NCBI GenBank assembly: GCA_963749575.1 | Contig: CAVVNM010000023.1 | Span: forward strand, 248,001-312,000 | DNA from: JAMXLO01 sp963749575 | Lineage (GTDB): Bacteria; Pseudomonadota; Alphaproteobacteria; Acetobacterales; Acetobacteraceae | DNA: 64,000 nucleotides | Direction of reading: 5' to 3' | Shown here: positions 19,983-29,032 of the stretch, in pieces | Position numbering within the stretch: the stretch's first letter is position 1 | Layout of the letters: each line of letters opens with the position of its first letter | Program-made: the position numbers and the translations under genes | The notes under the pieces: model-generated | The model's database searches: none | Seen by the model: only the letters and a program-made list of their open reading frames with translations | What the model was told of the DNA's origin: nothing

Positions 19983-20998
19983 TGCAGGCGGGCGGCGTCT
20001 ATCTGCGCGTCGGCCTGCTGATCGTCGGCGGGGTCGCGCTGCTGGTCGGGCTGATCTGGTTCCTGGCCGGCAGCCAGATCAGCCACGGCACGCTGTTCGA
20101 ATCGTATTTCAGCGAGTCGGTGCAGGGCCTGGAGGTCGGCGCGCCGGTCAAGTATCGCGGCGTAACGATCGGCCGGGTGACCGATATCGGCCTGGTCAGC
20201 GCCGAATACGGCGGCGGTCAGCCGCTCGACATCGAGCGCAACACCTATCGCCTGGTGTTCGTCCGCTACGCGGTCGATACGACGAAGATCGGGCAGATGC
20301 CGGAGACCAGCGAGGCCGTGGCGCTTGGCCTGCGGGCCCGTCTGGCATCGCAGGGCATCACCGGGCTGAGCTATCTGGAGCTGGATTTCGTCGATCCCGC
20401 GCACTACCCGGCACAGGATGTGCCGTGGCAGCCGAGGGCGACATACATCCCCTCGATGCCGAGTACGTTCGCCCAGGTGCAGGATGCGGCGCAGCAGGTG
20501 CTGGCGAAGTTGAATCGGGTGGACATCGACATGCTGGCCACGCAGCTGACCGGGTTGCTGACGGACCTTCGCGCGGACTTCGGCAAGGGCGATGTGCATC
20601 AGACGCTGGCCGAGGCGACGACGCTGCTGCGGACCACCAGCGAGGCGGTACGCGCGGCAGACCTTCCCGGCCTGACCGCGGAAATCCGCCAGACCTCCGC
20701 GGCGCTGCGCGACACGCTGCAAGGCGAGCAGATGCAGAAGCTGTTGACCAATGCCGGGGTCGCGGCGGATCGCCTTGCCACCGCGGCGACCAAGCTGCCG
20801 CCGCTGATCGCATCGGTGCAGGCGACGGCGCAGCGTGCCGGCAACGGCACGGCGGACCTCGAGCAGGGTCTCGTCCCGCTGCTGCGCGACATGCAGGCGA
20901 CCGCGCAGAACCTGCGCGAGATGACCGATTCGCTGCGCCGCTACCCGGCGCAGGTGTTCGGCCAGCCGCCGCCGCGCAGCGCCGAGCCTGCCAGATGA
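19982..20998 (+). CDS. mlaD: Mla/MCE-domain substrate-binding protein
   Basis: Intact, 338 residues. One N-terminal helix (VGLLIVGGVALLVGLIWFLA), then the MCE domain (residues about 40-120: FSESVQGLEVGAPVKYRGV, GLVSAEYGG...) and a long helical region with repeated TTLLRTTSEAVRA/ALRDTLQ segments, ending in a proline-rich tail. MCE proteins form hexameric rings that carry phospholipid across the periplasm; the long helical extension may build a needle or tunnel as in PqiB/YebT relatives. Overlapping starts on both sides indicate one operon with mlaE/mlaF. Confidence 0.92.
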   Translation: MQAGGVYLRVGLLIVGGVALLVGLIWFLAGSQISHGTLFESYFSESVQGLEVGAPVKYRGVTIGRVTDIGLVSAEYGGGQPLDIERNTYRLVFVRYAVDTTKIGQMPETSEAVALGLRARLASQGITGLSYLELDFVDPAHYPAQDVPWQPRATYIPSMPSTFAQVQDAAQQVLAKLNRVDIDMLATQLTGLLTDLRADFGKGDVHQTLAEATTLLRTTSEAVRAADLPGLTAEIRQTSAALRDTLQGEQMQKLLTNAGVAADRLATAATKLPPLIASVQATAQRAGNGTADLEQGLVPLLRDMQATAQNLREMTDSLRRYPAQVFGQPPPRSAEPAR

Positions 20999-21594
20999 GA
21001 CGACGCTGGTTGCTGGCGGGGGTCACGGCATTGGCCGGATGTTCCGTTGCTGCCGCAGACCCCGTACGTGCAGCGGCGCGACTGGCCGCTCGACGTGCGC
21101 CGGTCGTCGGTCTCGCCGCGCAATCCGCGCGGCCGCGTTCTGCTGGTTCGCAGCGTGCGCGCCGGCACCCGGCCTGGAAGCGCGCGGGATGCAATGGCTG
21201 CAGCGCGATGGCAGCGTGCACGTGGATTTTTACGAGCAATGGGCGGTGCCGCCGGCGCAGGCGGTGGAGGACGATCTGCGGCAATGGCTCGCCGACGCCG
21301 GGCTGTTCAGTGCCGTGGTGGCGCCGGGCAGCCGGCTGAATGCCGATTTCGTGCTGGAGGGCGAGCTCGACGTCTTCATCGCCGATCTGAACGCCGGCGT
21401 GGGCCGCGTGGCACTCGCTGTGGTGCTGCTGGATCAGCGCCAGGGGGCGACCAAGGTGCTGTTGCAGCGGACTGAGACGCGCGGAGGTCAGGCTGACGAG
21501 CACCGAACCGCCAGCGATCGCCGAGGCGATGAAGGCGGCGATCGCCGAGGTGCTGCGGCGGACCGAGGCCGACGTCGCCGCCGTTGTCGGCTGA
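20995..21594 (+). CDS. ABC-type transport auxiliary lipoprotein (PqiC/MlaB-type partner), frame broken
   Basis: ATGA overlap with mlaD. The signal and lipobox MRRRWLLAGVTALAGCS start at 20995; the frame then changes near 21045 (LPQTPYVQRRDWPLDVRR), 21170 and 21475, recovering GMQWLQRDGSVHVDFYEQWA, ADFVLEGELDVFIADLN and the C-terminal TEADVAAVVG. This is the ABC_trans_aux (DUF330/PqiC) family, an outer-membrane-anchored lipoprotein that docks MCE tunnels. It completes the mlaE-F-D operon. Confidence 0.8.
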
Positions 21595-21601
21595 TCCGCG
21601 A

Positions 21602-21969
21602 TCACAACTGCGGCCACCTGCGCGTGCGGTTGGCCTCCTGTTCCGGTGTCAGCGGGTGCGGGACGTCGCCCAGGTCCCGCGGATGGTCCGGCAGGCTCGC
21701 CGGATCCCGCCAGCAATCGGCAAGCCCAAGGCTGCGCGTGCAATAGGGTGGCGGCTCGGGTGGCGGCTCGACCGGGCGACAGTAGGTCTTGCCCTGCTCG
21801 AGCCGCACGATCGAGCAGTCCTTGCCGGTCACCGCCGAATAAAGCGCGTCGAGCGGGCTGCGCTGGATCACTGCGATGCTGCCGACCCCGACGGCGACGC
21901 CGCGGTGGCGAGCTGTTCGGGTGTGGCGCCGCAGCCGGCAAGCAGCAGCAGGACCGCGATGTACCGCAT
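21602..21969 (-). CDS. Small lipoprotein, Acetobacteraceae-type, one frame break
   Basis: From 21969 the minus strand gives MRYIAVLLLLAGCGATPEQL, a short signal peptide with a lipobox. After a break near 21905 it continues AVIQRSPLDALYSAVTGKDC, SIVRLEQGKTYCRPVEPPPE and SLGLADCWRDPASLPDHPRD. The four cysteines and the proline-rich stretch resemble a short uncharacterised lipoprotein I associate with Acetobacteraceae. The function is unknown. It is convergent with the Mla operon. Confidence 0.65.
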
Positions 21970-22091
21970 ATCGACAGTCTACGCCTTCCGGGTAAACCGA
22001 TCGTTTGCGTTGCGTTTGCCGGTGCGAGGCCGCGCCGCTATGGTCCGCCGCGCCGTCGGAACGGCGTCAGCAGGGTAGAGCGGGAGCCCAC

Positions 22092-22757
22092 GTGGTCGAC
22101 ATTTTCGACGAGGTCGATGAGGAACTACGCGCCGAACGCGCGCAGCAACTGCTGAAGCGGTATGGCGGGGTGATCGTGGCGGGCGCGGTGGCAATCGTGG
22201 TCGCCGCGGCCGGCTGGCAGGGTTGGCACTGGTACGAGGCGCGCCAGGACCAGGCGGCCGCCGTGGAATACCTTACCGCGATGAACCTGGCCGATGCGAC
22301 CGCTGCCGGCAGCAGCGAGGCAAATCGCGCGGCGGCGATCGCGGCGTTCGCGCAACTGACCGCCCGGGCCCCGCGGGATACGCGACGCTGGCCCGGCTGC
22401 GCGAGGCGGCGCTGAAGGCGGATGCGGGCGATCTGCCGGGCGCCGCGGCGTTGTGGGACCAGGTGGCGAGCGATTCGTCGGCCGATCCGCTGCTGCGCGA
22501 CCTGGCGAGCCTGCTGTGGGCGCAGCACCTGATCGACAGCGGCGATCCCGTCGCTGCTGGAGGCGCGGCTGAAAGCCCTGGCGGCGCCGGATAATCCGTG
22601 GCGCGCGCTGGCCGAGGAGCAGCTTGCGCTGCTGGACCTGCGCCTGGGCAAGGCGGACGAGGCGAAGACGACGCTGCGGCGCCTGGCGCAGGACACCACG
22701 GCGCCGAGTGGTGTCCGCGGGCGGGCGAACGCCCTGCTGAGCCGGCTGGGCGGGTGA
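22092..22757 (+). CDS. YfgM-like tetratricopeptide membrane protein, frame broken
   Basis: GTG start with a GGGAG site just upstream. VDIFDEVDEELRAERAQQLL, then one helix (GGVIVAGAVAIVVAAAGWQG) and a periplasmic TPR-like region, read in three frames (breaks near 22375 and 22555): YATLARLREAALKADAGDLP, LLRDLASLLWAQHL, LLEARLKALAAPDNPWRALA. This is the DUF2133/YfgM family, ancillary to the SecYEG translocon and located next to bamB in many proteobacteria, as here. The TGA overlaps the region just before the bamB start. Confidence 0.83.
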
Positions 22758-22763
22758 CCGGCG

Positions 22764-24096
22764 ATGGCGTGGAGCACCCGGCTCGAGCCGGCGGGCCGCG
22801 TTGCTCGCGCCGCTGGCGCTCGGCGGCTGCGGCCTGTGGGACGATTGGTTCGGCAGCAAGAAGACGCCGTTGCCGGGCAAGCGCGAGCCGATCCTGGTCG
22901 GACGCCGGGGCCTTCAGGTCGATGAGGGCGTGCCGAAGGTCGTACTGCCGCCGGAGGTGCGCAACGCCGCCTGGCCGCAGGCTGGCGGCAATCCGGCGCA
23001 TTTCATGGGTCACCTGGCCGCCGGCGAGCGTCTGGCCGAGGCCTGGAGCGCCGATATCGGCGCCGGCGGCGGCTATCGGCGCAAGATCCTGGCGCAGCCG
23101 GTGGTGGCGGACGGCATCGTCTACGTCATGGACTCCGATGCGGTGGTGTCCGCGTTCGACCTCGCCGGCGGCGGCCGGGTATGGCGGTTCGATACCCGAC
23201 AGGAGGACGACGACAGCACCAACGTGGGCGGCGGCCTCGCGGTCGATCAGGGGACGCTCTACGCGGTGAACGGGCTGGCGGAGCTGGTCGCGCTGGATGC
23301 CGCCAAGGGCACCGTGCGCTGGCGCAGCAACTTCGGCGCGCCGACGCGATCCGCGCCCACGGTGGTGGAGGGCCGGCTGTTCGTCATCACGATCGAGGAC
23401 CGGCTGCTGTCGCTGGCAACCGATGACGGGCGGCAGCTCTGGGCGCACCAGGCCGCCAACGCGACGACCAGCATATTGGGGCGGCCGGCGCCGGCGTACG
23501 CGGACGGGCTTGCGGTGGCCGGTTTCGGCTCGGGCGAACTGGCGACGCTGCGCGCCGACGAGCGGCAGCGTCGCGTGGACCGACACGCTCGCGGCTACGG
23601 CGAGCGGCGGCGGCCTGGTGGACTTTTCCGCGATCCGCGGGCTGCCGGTGGTGAGTGACGGCAGGGTGTATGCGATCAGCATGGGTGGGCTTGCAGTGTC
23701 GCGGTCGATCTGCCAAGTGGCCGGCGACTGTGGGAGCGCGAGGCTGCCGGGGAGGACAGTCCCTGGGCGGCAGGCGACTGGCTGTTCATCGTCTCGCTCG
23801 ACCAGAGGATCGCGGCACTCGCTCGCGACGACGGGCGGGTGGCGTGGGTGACTGATCTGCCGCGCTGGGAAAATCCGGAGAAGCAGAAGGATCCGATCAC
23901 CTGGTATGGCCCGCTGCTGGCCGGCGACCGGCTGATCGTCGCCGGCACCAATCATCAGGCGCTGGCGGTCAGTCCCTATACCGGCGAGATTCTGGGCCAG
24001 CAGGACCTGTCGGGAGCGGCGTCGCTCGGGCCGATCGTGGCGGACGGCACCGTGTTCGTGGTGACCGACGACGGCCGGCTGCTGGCGCTGCGCTGA
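22764..24096 (+). CDS. bamB: Outer-membrane assembly lipoprotein BamB, frame broken
   Basis: The ATG at 22764 starts MAWSTR; one base later RRAALLAPLALGGCG gives the signal peptide and lipobox. The beta-propeller PQQ-like repeats follow: YRRKILAQPVVADGIVYVMD, STNVGGGLAVDQGTLYAVNG, GAPTRSAPTVVEGRLFV, then after breaks near 23565 and 23690 GGLVDFSAIRGLPVVSDGRV and WVTDLPRWENPEKQKDPITW, ending VTDDGRLLALR. BamB is a scaffold of the BAM outer-membrane protein insertase. Position between yfgM and der is the conserved proteobacterial order. Confidence 0.92.
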
Positions 24097-24102
24097 GCCG
24101 CG

Positions 24103-25434
24103 ATGCTGCCGCTTGTGGTGATCGCCGGCCGGCCGAACGTCGGCAAGAGCACGCTGTTCAACCGGCTCGCCGGGCGGCGGCTGGCGCTGGTGGCCGACAC
24201 GCCGGGTGTCACCCGCGACCGCAAGGAGGCCGAGGCGCTGCTGCGCGGGCGGCAGGTGCGGCTGGTCGATACCGCGGGCTTGGAGGAGGCGGCGCCGGAG
24301 TCGCTCGCCGGCCGGATGCGCGAGGGCGCGGGGGTGGCGACCGCGGCGGCGGATCTGGTGGTGTTCGTGGTGGACGCGCGGGCCGGCGTGACGCCGGCGG
24401 ACCGGCACTTCGCGCAGTGGCTGCGCCGGCAGGGGCGCCCGTTGTTGCTGGTGGCGAACAAGGCGGAGGGACGCTCGACGCGGTCCGCGGTGCTGGATGC
24501 GTTCGAACTGGGGCTGGGGGAGCCGCTCGCGGTGTCGGCCGAGCACGGCGAGGGGATCTCGGAGCTGATGTCCGAGATCGCCGACCGGCTGCCACCGGGC
24601 GAGGCCGAACCGGAGGTCGGCGCGCGGCCGCTGAAGCTTGCCATCGTGGGGCGGCCGAATGCAGGCAAGTCCACGCTGCTGAACCGGCTGATCGGCGAGG
24701 AGCGAATGCTGACCGGACCGGAGCCGGGACTGACGCGGGATGCGGTGGCGGTGGTGCTGGCGGATCGGGACGGGCCGATCGAGCTGGTGGATACCGCCGG
24801 GCTGCGCCGCAAGGCGCGGATCGAGGCGCCGCTGGAGAAGCTCTCGGTCGGCGCCGCGATCGGCGCGCTGAAGCTGGCCGAAGTGGTGGTGCTGGTGGTG
24901 GACGCCACCGAGGGACTGCACGACCAGGACCTGCAGATCGGCCAGTTGATCGAGCGCGAGGGCCGCGCCTGCGTGATCGCGCTCAGCAAGTGGGATGCGG
25001 TGGCGGACCGGCAGTCGGCGCGGCGGGCGGTGACGGAGCGGCTGGAGGCGAGCCTGGCGCAGGTGCGGGGGATCGAGGTGGTGACGCTCTCGGCGCTGAC
25101 CGGGGCGGGGATGGACCGGCTGCTGCCGGCGGTGCGGCGGGCGCACGCGGTGTGGAACACGCGGCTGCCCACCGCGGGGCTGAACCGTTGGTTCGAGCAG
25201 GCGCTGGCCCGGCATCCGCCGCCGCTGGTGAGCGGGCGGCGGCTCAAGCTGCGCTACGTGACCCAGGCCAAGGCGCGGCCGCCGACCTTCGTCGCGTTCG
25301 GCACCCGGGCGGAACGGGTGCCGGAGGACTATCAGCGGTATCTGGTCAACAGCCTGCGCGAGGCGTTCGACCTGCCGGGCACGCCGATCCGGCTACAGTT
25401 GCGGGGGACGAAAAACCCTTACGTCGATAGCTGA
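24103..25434 (+). CDS. der: Ribosome-assembly GTPase Der (EngA)
   Basis: Intact, 443 residues, with two tandem GTPase domains. G1 motifs GRPNVGKST (residue about 8) and GRPNAGKST (about 184); G3 DTAG in both; G4 NKAE in the first domain and SKWD in the second. The KH-like C-terminal domain ends with QLRGTKNPYVDS. Der is essential for 50S subunit maturation. Its complete frame next to the broken bamB argues that breaks here are not general decay. Confidence 0.96.
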   Translation: MLPLVVIAGRPNVGKSTLFNRLAGRRLALVADTPGVTRDRKEAEALLRGRQVRLVDTAGLEEAAPESLAGRMREGAGVATAAADLVVFVVDARAGVTPADRHFAQWLRRQGRPLLLVANKAEGRSTRSAVLDAFELGLGEPLAVSAEHGEGISELMSEIADRLPPGEAEPEVGARPLKLAIVGRPNAGKSTLLNRLIGEERMLTGPEPGLTRDAVAVVLADRDGPIELVDTAGLRRKARIEAPLEKLSVGAAIGALKLAEVVVLVVDATEGLHDQDLQIGQLIEREGRACVIALSKWDAVADRQSARRAVTERLEASLAQVRGIEVVTLSALTGAGMDRLLPAVRRAHAVWNTRLPTAGLNRWFEQALARHPPPLVSGRRLKLRYVTQAKARPPTFVAFGTRAERVPEDYQRYLVNSLREAFDLPGTPIRLQLRGTKNPYVDS

Positions 25435-25435
25435 C

Positions 25436-26239
25436 ATGGTGTCGGGGTTCTGGCTCGCCCTGCTTGCCCGCGCCGCGGTCAGCGCCTTCGTGGTGGTGAC
25501 CGCCACGGTGGCCGCCGAGGTGGCGGGGCCGTTCTGGGGCGGGCTGATCGTGTCGCTGCCGATCGGCGCGGGACCGGCCTATGCCATGCTGGCGTTGCAG
25601 CACGACGCCGCGTTCATTGCCGCCAGCGCACTGGGCAGCTTCGCGGTGAACGCGGCGACCTTCGTGTTCCTGGCGGCGCTCGCGCTGCTGGCGCCGCGGG
25701 TGCGGTGGGGATGGGCGCTGGCCGGCGGCCTGGGCGCCTGGGGTGGCGCGGTGCTGCTGATCCGCCAGGTCGAGTGGGAGGTGATCGGCGCGAGCCTGCT
25801 CAACCTGGTTGTTGCGCTGGCGTGCCTAGCGTTGACCGGCTCGGTTGGGCGCGAGGTGGGCGCGCCACGCGGGCGGATCCGCCGGCGGTGGTTCGAGTTG
25901 CCGGCACGGGCGGCACTGGTGGGGCTGGTGGTGGGCGGAGTGGTCACCGGCAGCCGGGCGCTCGGGCCGGCGCTGACCGGAATGGCGACCGTGTTCCCGG
26001 TGGCGTTCAGCAGTTTCGCGTTCCTGGTGCTGCCTCGGTTGGGCGGGACGGTCGCGGCGGCGATCATGGTGAGCGCGCTGTGGGCGATGCCGGGCTTCGC
26101 ACTGGCGCTGCTGGCTCTGCACTTGGCGGCGGTGCCACTGGGTGTGGGGGCTGCGCTGGCGGTGGCGCTGCTGCCGTCGCTGGGGTGGTCGGCGCTGCTG
26201 ATGCTGCGGCGAGGGCGGCGGAGGCTGCGAGCGGCGTGA
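25436..26239 (+). CDS. Polytopic membrane protein of unknown function
   Basis: Intact, 267 residues, starting one base after the der stop. About nine or ten hydrophobic helices; noticeable pieces are GPFWGGLIVSLPIGAGPAYA and ALTGMATVFPVAFSSFAFLV, near the two ends of an internal pseudo-repeat. I do not recognise a characterised family; the layout is that of a small transporter or membrane-embedded regulator. Co-transcription with der is likely from the spacing. Confidence 0.7.
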   Translation: MVSGFWLALLARAAVSAFVVVTATVAAEVAGPFWGGLIVSLPIGAGPAYAMLALQHDAAFIAASALGSFAVNAATFVFLAALALLAPRVRWGWALAGGLGAWGGAVLLIRQVEWEVIGASLLNLVVALACLALTGSVGREVGAPRGRIRRRWFELPARAALVGLVVGGVVTGSRALGPALTGMATVFPVAFSSFAFLVLPRLGGTVAAAIMVSALWAMPGFALALLALHLAAVPLGVGAALAVALLPSLGWSALLMLRRGRRRLRAA

Positions 26240-26599
26240 GGAGGCGTCGGCTGTGACTGGTGTTGGCCAGGAGGCGGCGTCGCAGGATGGGCGACGGCCG
26301 CAGTACAGGTGCCAGGGGTCTTGGCGCGGGATCACCCGGCGCGGCGGCAGCGGCAGCAGCACTTCCGGTGCATCGGTTTTTGCCGGCGCGATTGGTGCGA
26401 TGTCCGCGCCGAACTACGCCTCCGTTGCGCACTTGACAGGCTGCCTTGCGCGGCGGCGTCAAGCTGCCATGGTGCAAGGGCTGCTGCCTCGGCCTGCAAC
26501 ACTGCACGATCCTCGGCTAGGCTCGACCCGCTGCGGGGCCAGGGGCGGCATCGGTTCCGGCGCCACGTGGTCCAGCCGGGCGACCGGCTCAGACGGCAG
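26240..26599. other. Intergenic stretch without recognisable gene
   Basis: Only overlapping GC-biased frames rich in R, A and G are present on both strands. No ribosome binding site with a convincing start, no family resemblance and no strong hairpin was found. Confidence 0.4.
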
Positions 26600-26880
26600 C
26601 TATGCGGGGTACCGTCTTGCGCACCTGGCGTAGATGTCCCGGACGCTGATTGTAATGCCTGGCGCATCGAGCCGTAGCCCGCCACCGGAAACAGCACACG
26701 TCTCGATCGCGCCGTCGTCGTCGCGCCAGTGATGGGCGATCTGCTGCCTGCCGGCGCAAGTTGTGGGCTGCCTGTTCGGGCGCCATCGCTACCACCACGC
26801 CGTAGACACGCTCGAACCGGCCGGGGGGTTGCCGCTCCGGTTCGGCTTTTTCGACAAATATCCATGATGTTCAGGACGCC
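26600..26880 (-). CDS. Possible small protein, broken frame
   Basis: Reading the minus strand from about 26880 gives FVEKAEPERQPPGRFERVYG, then VVVAMAPEQAAHNLRRQAAD; after a break near 26725 the line HHWRDDDGAIETCAVSGGG, RLDAPGITISVRDIYARCAR follows and stops at 26600. The amino-acid mix looks coding rather than shadow. No start codon is secure, and I recognise no family. Confidence 0.3.
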
Positions 26881-26924
26881 GCAAAAGTCTCGATCCAGCC
26901 TGACCTCGGCACCGTCGAAGAGCT

Positions 26925-27190
26925 GGGACCGATCCATCCGTCGCTACCGATCAGTCGCGGCCTCCGCAAACCCCCTCTGAGCGCTGTCGGCTCGTGGTGG
27001 AACTCGGTGTGGCTGTCCACATTTCCCACTTCACCCGCCCCGGTGCGCCGAAAGCGAAGTCCCGGAACCCCCCAAGCCGGCGCTTCGCACCAGGTCGGCC
27101 GACCCGCGCGCCCCCGCCGGATCGTGGACCACGCGGCCAAGGCCCGCGCTCGGGCAGCCGCACCCTGCCCATCACCAGCCTCACGCGAAT
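26925..27190 (-). pseudogene. Decayed C-terminal fragment of an NAD-dependent epimerase
   Basis: The minus strand contains WCEAPAWGVPGLRFRRT and GEVGNVDSHTEFHHEP, matching WCEALARAAPGFRWRR and EIGNVDSHTGFHRGP of the intact epimerase at 29033-30001. The DNA around 26995-27130 also aligns base by base with 29135-29260. The final residues are scrambled (GSDGWI against EWVGWI) and the N-terminal domain is missing. It is a partial duplicate or recombination scar on the other side of ku. Confidence 0.6.
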
Positions 27191-27345
27191 GTGAGTAAAT
27201 GCTCTTGGAGATTTGCGGGGCGGCGTTAACCTTTTGTACACCAATGCCATAGCGACGCCACTTGACAGCCGAGTCGAGCCCAACGCGGGACGGCCAGGGC
27301 GGCAACCACTTCCGTGATCTCCTGCGTTTGCCCAAGCTTCATCCC

Positions 27346-27627
27346 ATGAGCACGATATCCTCTGCTTCCGATACGTTCAGCTTGTCCGGCGATCAGATCG
27401 ACCGACTGCGCCAGGCGCTGAAGGTTGTCATTCATCAGTCGCGTGTGGCGCAGGCCGCCGACTACGGGCGCAATGTCGTCGATATGCTCACGGAGACCGA
27501 GGAGCTTGCCGGCAGTGCGCTGGCGCGCCTCGACGCCGCCGTGGACGATGACAGGGCCGAGACGGAGGACCTGGGCATCGCCGAGCGGCAGCGGCGAGCA
27601 AGCTACCCGCTGTATCGGGCGGCCTAG
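27346..27627 (+). CDS. Hypothetical protein upstream of ku
   Basis: 93 residues from the ATG at 27346 (MSTISSASDTFSLSGDQIDR), acidic and helical: RLRQALKVVIHQSRVAQAAD, VDMLTETEELAGSALARLDA. No recognised domain. It ends two bases before the GTG of ku, so both are probably made from one message. A role in the same repair pathway would be a guess from position only. Confidence 0.6.
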   Translation: MSTISSASDTFSLSGDQIDRLRQALKVVIHQSRVAQAADYGRNVVDMLTETEELAGSALARLDAAVDDDRAETEDLGIAERQRRASYPLYRAA

Positions 27628-27629
27628 CC

Positions 27630-28508
27630 GTGCCGGCTCGCCCTATCTGGCGTGGCCATCTTCGGCTGGCGCTGGTGTCGTGTCCGGTCGCGCTGTGGAA
27701 CGCCAAGCACGAGCGCTCCGCGGTCAGGTTCAACCTGATCAATCCAAAGACCGGCCATCGCATCAAGATGCTGACGGTCGATGCCGAGACCGAGGAGGAG
27801 CTGCAGCGACGCGATCTCGTGAAGGGATATGAGTTTCGCAAGGACCAGTACCTGCTGTTGACCGACGACGACTTCGACAGCGTCAAGGTTGAGAGTTCGT
27901 CGGTGATCGCGATCGAGAAATTCGTGGAGGTCAATTCCATCGACCCGACCTACTACGCCAGCAGCTATTATCTGGCGCCGGACGGCGACGCCGGGCGCGA
28001 TGTCTATGCGGTGCTGCACCAGGCGATCGCTGAGACGGCGCGCGTGGCCTTGGCGCGCGTCGTGATCGGGCAGCGCGAACGCACGATAGCGGTGCGCGCG
28101 ATGGACGGCGGTCTGGTTGCCCATACCCTCGATGAGCAGCGGGACATCAACGACGCCGGCTCGATCTTCGGCGACAGTGTCACGGCCAAGACCGATCCGG
28201 AGATGGTGCAGCTCGCCAAGCAACTGATCGATCGGCAGACGACGAAATACGATCCGTCGGACCTCGAGGACCGCTATGAGACGCGACTGCGGGCGATGAT
28301 CGATGCCAAGCTGAAGGGCGAAGGCATCGATCTGGCGGAGCCGGTAGAACCGGAGCGCAGCAATGTCATCGACCTGATGGCGGCGCTGAAGAAGAGCCTT
28401 GGTCAGGCGGCGGAAGCGAAGCCAACGGCTGCGACGAAGCCAGCCAAGGCGGGCAGACAGGCGGCGCAGGCTCCAGCTCCAACCAAGGCGCCTCGCAAGC
28501 GCGCCTGA
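27630..28508 (+). CDS. ku: Non-homologous end-joining DNA end-binding protein Ku
   Basis: GTG start; intact 292 residues. The beta-barrel core begins PARPIWRGHLRLALVSCPVA (canonical start of bacterial Ku), followed by RFNLINPKTGHRI, KGYEFRKDQYLLLTDDDFDS, SSYYLAPDGDAG and the DLEDRYETRLRAMIDAKLKG block. The tail (from about residue 255) is rich in Lys, Ala and Pro, as in Ku proteins that use it to bind DNA and recruit LigD. No ligD gene is seen in this window; LigD may be elsewhere. Confidence 0.95.
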   Translation: MPARPIWRGHLRLALVSCPVALWNAKHERSAVRFNLINPKTGHRIKMLTVDAETEEELQRRDLVKGYEFRKDQYLLLTDDDFDSVKVESSSVIAIEKFVEVNSIDPTYYASSYYLAPDGDAGRDVYAVLHQAIAETARVALARVVIGQRERTIAVRAMDGGLVAHTLDEQRDINDAGSIFGDSVTAKTDPEMVQLAKQLIDRQTTKYDPSDLEDRYETRLRAMIDAKLKGEGIDLAEPVEPERSNVIDLMAALKKSLGQAAEAKPTAATKPAKAGRQAAQAPAPTKAPRKRA

Positions 28509-28546
28509 ATTTACCGGCGGCGTGCGGTGTGCGAGAGTTTGGGCGC

Positions 28547-28765
28547 ATGCAGCCATCGAAGTCGCGCGAGCATCGGATGCGGGTGCTGGAGAATCTGGCG
28601 AAGCGTGCTGCCGACCGCGGCGCGAGGCCGGAACCTGGGGGCGCCGATCAGCAGTTGAGGATGCCCCTGATCGTGGAAGTGAAGGAAGCCCCAGGCACGA
28701 AGCGGCGCGCGCAGAGGGCCCGGCGGAGGTCGCGGGCGGAACAGCCCGATCTTGAGGATTTGTGA
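28547..28765 (+). CDS. Small basic hypothetical protein after ku
   Basis: About 72 residues from MQPSKSREHRMRVLENLAKR to AEQPDLEDL; strongly basic middle (TKRRAQRARRRSRAEQ) with an acidic end. It lies 39 bp after ku in the same direction. No family is recognised; a nucleic-acid-binding role is suggested only by its charge. Confidence 0.35.
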   Translation: MQPSKSREHRMRVLENLAKRAADRGARPEPGGADQQLRMPLIVEVKEAPGTKRRAQRARRRSRAEQPDLEDL

Positions 28766-29032
28766 TCCGCGAGGGCGAGCAGCAGATCGTGATGCATGGC
28801 GGCCAATTGCCATCAGCCGGTTCGGCGCCGGCTATTCCCGATCAGCCTGAGAGACATTCTTTGCGATGGCCTCACTGTTCGGAAGTCCCGCGACGAGTTT
28901 CCAATCAAATCGAATATCGATAGGCTGCTAGAGCATCGGAGGTGCCCAAAGACGCTATAAGTCGAGGCGCGACGACGCCGGGAGACCCTCGTCGTACGAT
29001 ATGTAACGCACACCGCCAAAGCCTGGTCGAAG

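Noticed and set aside
22273..25215. Minus-strand open frame of 980 codons opposite bamB and der
   Set aside because: It is antisense to two well-identified genes and has no domain; long shadows are expected at this GC content.
27630..28800. Expected LigD ligase next to ku
   Set aside because: The small basic ORF after ku has no polymerase, ligase or phosphoesterase motif; no LigD sequence is in the window.
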